A stretch of DNA of 6,784 nt from Candidatus Poseidoniales archaeon (GCA_009887135.1 QXYA01000026.1:1-6784); one strand, 5' to 3'. Positions 1 to 6,559 are shown, counted from the first letter of the stretch. Program-made: numbers and translations. The notes: generated by a model not told the origin, from the letters alone.

Positions 1-398
1 TTGTTACCGCTAGCGTGGCGAACACCACGGTAGCACTTCATGGTACGAAGACGGTTGATGTCTTCTTTGAGTGTAAGTTTGACTTCTTGACCAGTCAAGT
101 GTATGTCGTTACCGGTTTCGATGTCTGCTGCACGGTTAACCATCCAGTAAGGAACAGTGTTAACGAAGTCTTCGATGGCAAGTCGGAGAGTTTCCTGTTG
201 TTCCACTGTAAGATGTCCTGCCATTCGAGCCGGATCAAAACCAGTAGTGTTGCAGATTTGAATTGCGCTTCTTACCCCGATTCCTTTGACGGATGTTAGG
301 GCCGAGGATAGCGGTTTTAGACCATCCATATCGGTATCTGCCATACGGAGAATGTATGAGAAATCGTCTCCTAGTTCTTCTTCCTTTGATTTTGCCAT
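1..398 (-). CDS. rps13: 30S ribosomal protein S13 (archaeal uS13), C-terminus cut by window edge
   Basis: Reading from the ATG at 398 down to the left edge gives 132 residues with no stop. The N-terminus starts MAKSKEEELGDDFSYILRMA. This is followed by LTSVKGIGVRSA (residues 34-45, the helix-turn region typical of S13), WMVNRAADIETG (85-96) and INRLRTMKCYRGVRH (114-128), which is the conserved segment just before the basic C-terminal tail. S13 sits in the head of the small ribosomal subunit and contacts 16S rRNA, the large subunit and the P-site tRNA. Archaeal S13 is usually about 150-170 residues, so roughly 20-40 basic C-terminal residues lie outside the window. The start is supported by AGGTGA at 410-405, six bases before the ATG. 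In many archaea this gene leads a cluster with S4 and S11, which would be off the left edge. Family assignment is firm. Confidence 0.96.
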   Translation of the reverse strand, partial: MAKSKEEELGDDFSYILRMADTDMDGLKPLSSALTSVKGIGVRSAIQICNTTGFDPARMAGHLTVEQQETLRLAIEDFVNTVPYWMVNRAADIETGNDIHLTGQEVKLTLKEDINRLRTMKCYRGVRHASGN

Positions 399-486
399 TG
401 AAGTTCACCTATACGATGCGACATGATGTCAAGCAGTTTTCCGACCAACAACCCCTATATCAAGACCGCGATGCAGGTGTCCGATT
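399..486 (-). promoter_or_regulatory. Gap between methyltransferase and S13 genes, possible S13 promoter
   Basis: This 88-bp non-coding gap is the largest within the minus-strand block. Reading the minus strand, TTGATATAG at 463-455 resembles a weak archaeal TATA box. A start site about 25 bases downstream would fall near 430, leaving a leader of about 30 bases that contains the S13 Shine-Dalgarno. A perfect small inverted repeat, GACAT-G-ATGTC, lies at 420-430, right at that predicted start site. The TATA assignment rests on base composition and spacing only. S13 could instead be read through from pyrE. Confidence 0.3.
405..410 (-). promoter_or_regulatory. Shine-Dalgarno of the S13 gene
   Basis: AGGTGA on the minus strand, six bases upstream of the ATG at 398. 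It matches the anti-Shine-Dalgarno end of archaeal 16S rRNA and supports this ATG as the S13 start. Confidence 0.75.
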
Positions 487-1761
487 TCACTGGTCAGGTT
501 TTTCTCCCATCTGAACACAAAAAAGGAGGTGGTTTGAACTCGTATGTTTGGTCAAAAACGCCTTCCTTCGTCCTTGCCTTCTTTTCAGCTGACGGTCGAT
601 ATTACCCTGTAACCTTGGTTGTAAGGATGCATCGAGGCTCATTCGAATGGTCATTGCGGAGATGTCATTTTCCAGTGCCGTCGATACAATTTCGTCGATG
701 TTCTCTTCATCCAGAGGTTTGTCAAGAAGTTCAACGACTCTACCTGTGGCTTGAACAAATGGGTGATGTGGATTCTTCAAAGGTCCATTATGGTGGATAC
801 GAGGTCTTCGAGGCGAAGAATCAGCCCATCGAACATTTGCTGCAGACGACAATTGTTCTGAGATCCAAGCGTCGGCTAAGCCGGATTCAACAAGAGCAGC
901 ATCGAGAATCGTAACCCATTCATTGCGTCGAGCAGGTAGTAGAGAGTGGTGCTCAGTTGTTGCTTCAGCCTGGCGTTCTTCGATGACCGAATTGGCAGCT
1001 CCAAAGGTTGGAGCAAGGCGAACAAAACGCTTACTGATGCCTTTGGTTGAGACGTTACCCAGCCACAATTCGAGTCGATCAACACGACCACCTCCTCTCG
1101 ACATCCACGTCCAAGTTCGCTCTATTCCTGGCCATACCTCTTCAACCAGTGATTCGACTTCTTGTCGTCGTTCATCGGTCAATCGAGGTGAAAGGTCGAG
1201 GACGATAGAAGGCCCACGTGAGGATTCAGCCAAGTATGGTTTCCACGCCTGAAAGACACTCGGGAGATTTGGTTGCATCTCATCCAATCCATGGGTGCGA
1301 GAATTTCGTGGCCGGGCTGGGTCAAGATGCAGGAACGAAATGCCCCCCATCGCTTCAATATCGACAGACTGAATCACTTCTTCGCTTGCAGTTCCATCAC
1401 CTGCAAGAACGGATGAACGACGGTGCCAGCCTTGATCGAAGGTGTGAAAACGCTTCGCAATTGCGTTCAAATTCAAACAACTTGCAATCGCTCGATTACG
1501 GTCAAGTTCAATTCCTAATGCTGGCATTTTAAGTTGCGAAGCGTACGCAGCCAGCTGGATTCCTGAGCCACAGGCACAATCGAGGAGAACTCCTCTTGGA
1601 AGGTTGAATTCTGCTACCGCTTTTGCTCGAACCATTGCCACTTGCCAAGGTGTAGCAAGGGGCTTCCCTTCACTTGCGTGATAGAAAGCAAGGTCGCTCA
1701 TTGTTGCGTCAGCAACTGGCGGATGTACCGCTTCTTGTTGTGATGGGGTCAGGACTTCCAT
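487..1761 (-). CDS. Class I SAM-dependent methyltransferase, THUMP-like family
   Basis: This 424-residue protein (numbered from the ATG at 1761) has a Rossmann-type methyltransferase core. Motif I is LLDCACGSG (59-67), the SAM glycine loop. The acidic end of the next strand is GIELD (83-87). The catalytic-side motif is HLDPARPRNSR (145-155), resembling the DPARR motif of the class I methyltransferases that carry a C-terminal THUMP-like domain. LDLSPRL (188-194) resembles the 'KLSP' segment of that family. The C-terminal half, including PFVQATGRVVELLD (334-347) and a basic stretch near 392-403, would be the THUMP-like part, which suggests RNA as substrate. Neither the target base nor the RNA is shown by the sequence. 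An in-frame GTG at 1770 directly abuts the pyrE stop and would add three residues. The ATG at 1761 is preferred because AGGTGG lies five bases before it. It is very probably translated from a pyrE transcript. The methyltransferase call is strong; the RNA target is inferred. Confidence 0.85.
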   Translation of the reverse strand: MEVLTPSQQEAVHPPVADATMSDLAFYHASEGKPLATPWQVAMVRAKAVAEFNLPRGVLLDCACGSGIQLAAYASQLKMPALGIELDRNRAIASCLNLNAIAKRFHTFDQGWHRRSSVLAGDGTASEEVIQSVDIEAMGGISFLHLDPARPRNSRTHGLDEMQPNLPSVFQAWKPYLAESSRGPSIVLDLSPRLTDERRQEVESLVEEVWPGIERTWTWMSRGGGRVDRLELWLGNVSTKGISKRFVRLAPTFGAANSVIEERQAEATTEHHSLLPARRNEWVTILDAALVESGLADAWISEQLSSAANVRWADSSPRRPRIHHNGPLKNPHHPFVQATGRVVELLDKPLDEENIDEIVSTALENDISAMTIRMSLDASLQPRLQGNIDRQLKRRQGRRKAFLTKHTSSNHLLFCVQMGEKPDQ

Positions 1762-1766
1762 GAGTG

Positions 1767-1772
1767 CCACCT
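1767..1772 (-). promoter_or_regulatory. Shine-Dalgarno overlapping the pyrE stop, sets the methyltransferase start
   Basis: AGGTGG on the minus strand begins with the last two bases of the pyrE TAG stop (1773-1771) and ends five bases before the ATG at 1761. It also overlaps the competing GTG at 1770-1768, which therefore cannot use it. The arrangement favours the ATG and suggests translational coupling between the two genes. Confidence 0.7.
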
Positions 1773-2364
1773 AGTTGGTAATGTCTGACCGTGAAAGAAT
1801 ACTCTCGAATGGAATTCCTGCCTCAGCAAACGCTTCGACGCCGCCTTCTTCTCTGTCGAGAATACTGATGACTGCAATGACCTTGCATGACGTGTTTTCG
1901 TGAATTCGTTCAACGGCTTTAATCGAAGAGCCGCCCGTTGTCGTTACATCTTCAAGAATGACAACATTTCCGCCTTCAGCAATTGAAGCGCCTTCGATTC
2001 CCGGAGGATTGTTGGTTTTTCTGCCGCCTCTTCCTTTCGGTGATTTACGGACCATGAAGCCTTTACGCTTCTCGCTTTCAGAGCCTGTGATAACGATAGC
2101 AGTCAATGGGACTGCACCCAATTCAAGGCCTCCGACAAAGACTGGGTCGAGATCGTCAAGACGATGATTAAACAGCGTGGAGAGGAGGTTCGCCGATTCG
2201 GTATGCATCATCACTGGCTTCATGTCGAAGAACCAACGTGAGTTACGCCCAGATGCGAGTGTAAAGGCGTCATCAGAACCACCGTCAAGGAAAGCAAGTT
2301 CCCGAACCATCTCAACCAAACGCTCCCACTCGGGCATAGATTTCAACGAAGGGTGAACGCTCAT
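1771..2364 (-). CDS. pyrE: Orotate phosphoribosyltransferase
   Basis: This 197-residue enzyme converts orotate and PRPP to orotidine 5'-phosphate and pyrophosphate, the fifth step of UMP synthesis. The N-terminal orotate-site segment is FTLASGRNSRWFFDMKP (34-50), followed by GGLELGAVPL (78-87). The catalytic loop starts at RKSPKGRGG (106-114), and the PRPP-binding signature VVILEDVTTTGGSS runs from 134 to 147. Its length is normal for the family. The 'FDMKP' and 'GGLEMGAVPL'-like wording recalls bacterial, especially alphaproteobacterial, PyrE rather than the typical archaeal form; this is from memory and hints at old transfer. The catalytic loop normally reads R-K-x-x-K-x-H-G, but here the His position is Arg112. 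The start at ATG 2364 is bounded by an in-frame TGA two codons upstream. There is no clear Shine-Dalgarno, so it may be leaderless or coupled to the short frame upstream. It is the first recognised gene of the minus-strand block. Confidence 0.95.
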   Translation of the reverse strand: MSVHPSLKSMPEWERLVEMVRELAFLDGGSDDAFTLASGRNSRWFFDMKPVMMHTESANLLSTLFNHRLDDLDPVFVGGLELGAVPLTAIVITGSESEKRKGFMVRKSPKGRGGRKTNNPPGIEGASIAEGGNVVILEDVTTTGGSSIKAVERIHENTSCKVIAVISILDREEGGVEAFAEAGIPFESILSRSDITN

Positions 2365-2438
2365 GGTTCAATCGTGAGGCATCTACCGCATGAATGTTCG
2401 GCTTGCGTTGAAGCAAAATAGTCCTCCGATTGCATCAT
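2361..2438 (-). CDS. Possible 25-codon leader peptide overlapping the pyrE start
   Basis: A short frame begins at tandem ATG codons (2438 and 2435) and encodes 25 residues ending CGRCLTIEP. Its TGA overlaps the pyrE ATG in an ATGA arrangement (2364-2361), the classic geometry of translational coupling. The peptide contains one CxxC. Against it, the ATGs have no Shine-Dalgarno upstream. The only strong site in the region, GGAGGA at 2427-2422, lies inside the frame and points to no ATG. No family is recognised. It could easily be chance in an intergenic leader. Confidence 0.2.
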   Translation of the reverse strand: MMQSEDYFASTQAEHSCGRCLTIEP

Positions 2439-2458
2439 AAAGTCTCGACATCGAAGGG
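2365..2458. promoter_or_regulatory. Divergent promoter region between pyrE and polC
   Basis: About 94 bp separates the two divergent genes, so both promoters should lie here or just inside polC. On the minus strand, TTTATGAT (2441-2434) is a plausible pyrE TATA element, giving a start site near 2410 and a leader of about 45 bases. On the plus strand the AT-rich CAAAATAG (2414-2421) is the best candidate for polC, giving a start near 2445. ATCATAAAG (2433-2441) is another, and it would place transcription start beyond the TTG at 2459 and favour a later polC start. None matches the archaeal consensus well. Confidence 0.35.
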
Positions 2459-5400
2459 TTGTTTGGGGGTCGTAAGTTGGGAGAAGAAACTCGAGCAACA
2501 GGGACTCTCGACCCATTGATTGGAGTCGATATTGCCCGTCTGGAGAAGGAGATGGAGCAATACCAGAGCCTCTTGGATGAAGATGCTGACTATGCTTACA
2601 GAATAGCAGAAGAAGCCCGACAACAAAATCTTGACCCGAAACCATTTGTTGAAATTCCAAGAGCAAGTGATCTCGCAAGCCGAACTGAGAAGTTGCTCAT
2701 CGAACATCTCGAAGCATACCCTGTCGCTGATGATATTCGCGAAATGCTTGCTGAACATGACCGTGAGACAACATCGATTATGATGGCTCAACGTGTTGCT
2801 AAGGGCTTTCGAGAACAGGGATATGACATGGTCAAATCCATTGATGTTGGACTCCGAGTGGGCCTAGCAATTCTTACAGAAGCCGTTCTTGTTGCTCCTC
2901 TTGAGGGGATCAGTGAAGTGCGCCTGTTGAACAACTTAGATGGTTCGCCTTTTGTTTCAGTTCACTTTGCAGGACCGATTCGTGCTGCTGGAGGTACTGC
3001 CCAAGCTCTTGCCGTACTCATCGCTGACATGATTCGACGAGAACTCAAGGTTGGGCCATATATTCCAAGTGATGGGGAAGTCGAGCGAGTGAAGGAAGAA
3101 TTCGGTTTATACAGAGGGAATCTTCAGTATCGACCTTCTCCAAAAGAAATTGAAGAAATTGTACGCGCTTGTCCAGTTATGATCAACGGAGAATCCACAG
3201 AATCGATCGAATGTGCTGGTTATGGACGTGTTCGAAACATCGACGAAGCCCGAATACGCGGTGGTGTGTTACTGGTGATTGGAGAAGGGATGTGTCTCAA
3301 GGCTCCAAAAATTCAGAAGCATACTGAACGACTGAACGTCCCAGGATGGGACTTCATCTCCAAATTTGCTTCAAAGGGCGAAGATGAAGATGGCTCAAAT
3401 GATCCTGATGCGTTCAAGAGTCGAAAGGTGCAACCGATTGACAAGTTCATGAAAGACATCATCGCAGGACGTCCTATCTTTGGAGGGCCTCAACAACCAG
3501 GTGGTTTCAGACTTCGTTATGGTAGAGGGCGTCCTTCCGGCCTTGCTGCTGCTTCACTAAATCCTGCATCGATGTTGGTTCTTGATGACTTCATCACCGT
3601 TGGAACACAAATGAAGATTGAACGTCCTGGAAAAGCGTGTGCAGTGACTCCAAGCAATGATTCTGAAGGGCCATACGTGGTTCTTTCTTCTGGTCAATTC
3701 TTACGAGTAGATGAAGCGAGTATTATGCAAACAATACGGCCAGATATACGTTCAATATGGGACAACGGAGAGATTGTCATTGGATATGGGGAATTCATGG
3801 AGAACAACAAGAATCTGGTTCCAGCAGGATACACAACAGACTGGTGGGCGAGCGATCTCATCGATGCTCTACGCACTCAAGAAGATGTGGAGGCCTTCGT
3901 TAAAATCTGCGATTGTGGCAAGGATGTTCCCGATGGCGTTCCAGGAGTAGCAACCTATGAGAGTGCCTTTGAGCAGTTTCATATTCGCCGACGATGGCAC
4001 CGGTTCTTGTCTCGTATGACTGTGGATTGGAATCAAGCATCAGCAATTGCGGAACGATGGCGCACATCCTTACCCCCTCCTCACAATCCATGGTTCCTCG
4101 ACCTTCCACTCGAATGGGTTCCAAACGTGATTAAAGCACTTCAAAGAGGAAAGGTGGAAGATGCTGGTAAAATGCCCGATTCATCCCCTGAAAATCCATT
4201 CAGTGCTTCGAAATGGTTGCGTTTCACTGGTGCGGCCTCTGGATGGGATCCCACTGAAATGGACAAATTACAACCCGAATCAATTCCTCCAGTTTCTGAA
4301 CTTCAACCCATTGGATATGATCTGATTCCTGAGGAGCCAATCTTCCAAGAGACGCTTCCTGAAGCATGGACGTTCATGCAACATGGTCTGCTCAAAGGAG
4401 CCTTGCTGCTTCTAGGAATACCTCATCACCATGAAGGCGACGATATTGTTGCTACGTGTGGCTGGCAGGCTCTACTCAATGGATTTGGTTTCACCACCCG
4501 CAAATCGGAACTCCACCAACTCATTGACCTTGGAATCAGTGTAGAACAACGCATCCTGGAACTACGGGATTGCAATACAGTGCTTCGTGCTGAACGAGCT
4601 CGTCTGTTCGCTCTCGAGAAGGAACGTTCTACCATTCGAATCGCAGCAGAGACCGAAGCCCGTCAACGTGGTTTAGGTATTTCAGAAACCGATCAAGTCG
4701 GAAAGGAAGCTGCTGAATCGGTCCCCGATGAAGGACCTGAAAATGCATCACGATACAAGGCATCACAACGCATGCATGATGATCATGAAGTGGATGGGCT
4801 TCTCCCTCTTATTCGTGAATCGTCTACGTTGCGCTGGGAACATGCTGCTCCACAACGTATCGGTTGTAGAATGGGTCGTCCTGAAAAATCGGCTCCACGT
4901 GAAATGTCTCCTCGCTCACACACACTCTTCCCTATCGCATTGGAAGGAGGCAATCAGCGACTCATCGCCAATGCTGCCGGTAAGGGTTCGATTCGAGTTC
5001 AGATGGGTAAACGATTGTGTTCCAAATGTGGAAAGGATTCACCGTTCATCACATGCCATCATCGCGTTGTTGACAACGATGGATTGCCAAAGATTGGAGA
5101 AACATGTGGGGGTCGAACCGACATGCGCGAATCATCGAGTAAAAGTCGTCGTCGAGGGGAAATGCAAAGCGTTCCAATCGAAGCAATTCTGGAAGATGCA
5201 CAGCTACGTATCGGAATGACCCGATTGCCTCAACAAGTCAAGTGTGTCAAGGAACTTAAGAGCAAGAATCAGACTCCAGAAGCCATCGAAAAGGGTCTTC
5301 TTCGAGCGAAATATAATCTCCCTGTATTCCGTGATGGCACCATACGTTTCGATATGAGCGATGTCCCAGTAACACACTTCACTCCTAAGGAAATCTATGT

Positions 5401-6559
5401 TGATTGGAAGCGGCTTCATGCTCTTGGATACACCCATGATTGGGAAGGAAATCCTCTCGAGCGAGATGATCAAATGTTGGAATTGTTCCCTCAAGATTTC
5501 ATTGTCGCTAAAAACGCAGCAGATTATTTCATCCGCACTGCTCAATTTATCGATGAAGTCCTGGTCAAATATTACAAGATGGATCCGTACTATAATGCAA
5601 CGACGAAAGACGATCTTGTTGGACAACTCATCTGCGCTCTTGCACCGCACACATCAGGAGGCGTTCTGTCCAGAATCATAGGATGGACGGATTGTTCTGG
5701 TGGCTATGCTCACCCATTATTCCATGCTGCAAAGCGCCGTAATTGCGATGGTGATGAAGATGCGATTATGTTACTGATGGATGGATTATTGAACTTTAGT
5801 CGTGAGATCTTACCTGCAAATCGTGGTGGTCAAATGGATGCTCCACTCGTCTTAACAACGCGTCTTAATCCAACTGAAATCGACAAAGAAGCTCTGAATG
5901 TTGATTCTGCTTGGTTCTATGAACGACAGTTCTACGAAGCCACATTGACGCAACCTCATCCAAAAGATATTGCTGAAAGCATGGACTTTGTTGAACGACG
6001 ACTTGGAACTGTTGCTGCAGTCCGTGGCTATGGATATACGCACGATTGCGAACGAATGGACGAGGGGCCTGAACTCTCGGCTTACAAGACATTAGCCACC
6101 ATGATCGACAAGATGAATGGACAACTAAATCTCTGTCAGCGATTACGAGCAATCAATGCTAGAACCGTTGCGTCATCTGTTATTCGATCTCACTTCCTTC
6201 CAGATTTACGTGGTAATCTCAATGCTTACGGGCGACAAAAAATTCGATGCTTGAAGTGTGGAAATTCGTATCGAAGAATGCCATTGGCTGGCCATTGTAT
6301 TCAACCTGAGAAGGTGGGTGGTCGCGGCCTCTCCGCTCACGGCGTGGCTCGAAGTGAAGGTGGTCAATGTAACGGAAAACTCGCTCTAACAGTTTCAGAA
6401 GGAGCTGTTCGAAAGTACATCGAAGTTACAAAGCACGTTATGGATACATACGGTGTAGACACCTACACTCGTCAAAATATGGAATGGCTGGCGGGAAGTG
6501 TTGAATCCCTATTCAGTAACGACCGAGCGCGACAAATGTCACTTTCAGATTTCTTGTGA
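2459..6559 (+). CDS. polC: DNA polymerase II (PolD) large catalytic subunit DP2
   Basis: This is the catalytic subunit of archaeal replicative polymerase PolD, which works with the small exonuclease subunit DP1 (not in this window) and PCNA. Numbering is from the TTG at 2459 (1366 residues). N-terminal family blocks are FAGPIRAAGGTAQAL (170-184), RGGVLLVIGEG (267-277) and GGFRLRYGRGRPSG (348-361). RIGCRMGRPEK (800-810) leads into the catalytic half. A first zinc site is C854, C857, C866, C883. The double-psi beta-barrel active site carries AAKRRNCDGDED, with the expected catalytic pair D1097 and D1099, followed by GGQMDAPLVLTTRLNP. A second zinc site is C1264, C1267, C1280, C1304. The protein ends QMSLSDFL, a PCNA-binding-type peptide. 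It is about 100 residues longer than Pyrococcus DP2, mainly through a charged insert near 695-778, longer zinc loops and the N-terminus. No intein interrupts the active site. The start is uncertain: a TAA seven codons upstream bounds the frame, TTG occurs at 2459, 2477 and 2516, and the first ATG is at 2552. Flanking genes are all on the other strand. Confidence 0.98.
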   Translation: MFGGRKLGEETRATGTLDPLIGVDIARLEKEMEQYQSLLDEDADYAYRIAEEARQQNLDPKPFVEIPRASDLASRTEKLLIEHLEAYPVADDIREMLAEHDRETTSIMMAQRVAKGFREQGYDMVKSIDVGLRVGLAILTEAVLVAPLEGISEVRLLNNLDGSPFVSVHFAGPIRAAGGTAQALAVLIADMIRRELKVGPYIPSDGEVERVKEEFGLYRGNLQYRPSPKEIEEIVRACPVMINGESTESIECAGYGRVRNIDEARIRGGVLLVIGEGMCLKAPKIQKHTERLNVPGWDFISKFASKGEDEDGSNDPDAFKSRKVQPIDKFMKDIIAGRPIFGGPQQPGGFRLRYGRGRPSGLAAASLNPASMLVLDDFITVGTQMKIERPGKACAVTPSNDSEGPYVVLSSGQFLRVDEASIMQTIRPDIRSIWDNGEIVIGYGEFMENNKNLVPAGYTTDWWASDLIDALRTQEDVEAFVKICDCGKDVPDGVPGVATYESAFEQFHIRRRWHRFLSRMTVDWNQASAIAERWRTSLPPPHNPWFLDLPLEWVPNVIKALQRGKVEDAGKMPDSSPENPFSASKWLRFTGAASGWDPTEMDKLQPESIPPVSELQPIGYDLIPEEPIFQETLPEAWTFMQHGLLKGALLLLGIPHHHEGDDIVATCGWQALLNGFGFTTRKSELHQLIDLGISVEQRILELRDCNTVLRAERARLFALEKERSTIRIAAETEARQRGLGISETDQVGKEAAESVPDEGPENASRYKASQRMHDDHEVDGLLPLIRESSTLRWEHAAPQRIGCRMGRPEKSAPREMSPRSHTLFPIALEGGNQRLIANAAGKGSIRVQMGKRLCSKCGKDSPFITCHHRVVDNDGLPKIGETCGGRTDMRESSSKSRRRGEMQSVPIEAILEDAQLRIGMTRLPQQVKCVKELKSKNQTPEAIEKGLLRAKYNLPVFRDGTIRFDMSDVPVTHFTPKEIYVDWKRLHALGYTHDWEGNPLERDDQMLELFPQDFIVAKNAADYFIRTAQFIDEVLVKYYKMDPYYNATTKDDLVGQLICALAPHTSGGVLSRIIGWTDCSGGYAHPLFHAAKRRNCDGDEDAIMLLMDGLLNFSREILPANRGGQMDAPLVLTTRLNPTEIDKEALNVDSAWFYERQFYEATLTQPHPKDIAESMDFVERRLGTVAAVRGYGYTHDCERMDEGPELSAYKTLATMIDKMNGQLNLCQRLRAINARTVASSVIRSHFLPDLRGNLNAYGRQKIRCLKCGNSYRRMPLAGHCIQPEKVGGRGLSAHGVARSEGGQCNGKLALTVSEGAVRKYIEVTKHVMDTYGVDTYTRQNMEWLAGSVESLFSNDRARQMSLSDFL
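2542..2545 (+). promoter_or_regulatory. Possible Shine-Dalgarno for an alternative polC start at ATG 2552
   Basis: GGAG lies six bases before the first ATG of the polC frame (2552), a normal spacing, whereas none of the upstream TTG codons has a convincing site. It lies within codons for LEKE, where Glu/Lys-rich coding makes GGAG common. The codons just upstream (KE before MEQY) also resemble the Pyrococcus DP2 N-terminus, which argues for a start further upstream. Confidence 0.3.

Noticed and set aside
15..299. Plus-strand open frame of 94 codons
   Set aside because: It is fully antisense to the well-conserved S13 gene and has no recognisable protein features.
423..914. Plus-strand open frame of 163 codons with a strong AGGAGGT (524-530) before a TTG
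   Set aside because: It lies antisense to the methyltransferase C-terminal half, resembles no family, and the AGGAGGT is the complement of the methyltransferase His-Leu-Leu codons. It is taken as a shadow of the real gene.
2435..2791. Minus-strand frame of 118 codons reaching from polC into the intergenic region
   Set aside because: It is antisense to the polC N-terminus, covers the divergent promoter region, and shows no family resemblance.
4728..5219. Plus-strand frame of 163 codons inside polC
   Set aside because: It is out of frame within polC, where the true frame carries the conserved RIGCRMGRPEK block and the first zinc site. Its translation looks like noise.
5204..5650. Minus-strand frame of 148 codons inside polC
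   Set aside because: It is antisense to the conserved catalytic half of DP2 and contains no recognisable motifs.
5732..5761. Possible intein at the DP2 active site (the RNCDGDED motif offers a Cys)
   Set aside because: The catalytic motif runs uninterrupted into AIMLLMDGLL, with no splicing or endonuclease motifs. The extra length of the protein lies elsewhere.
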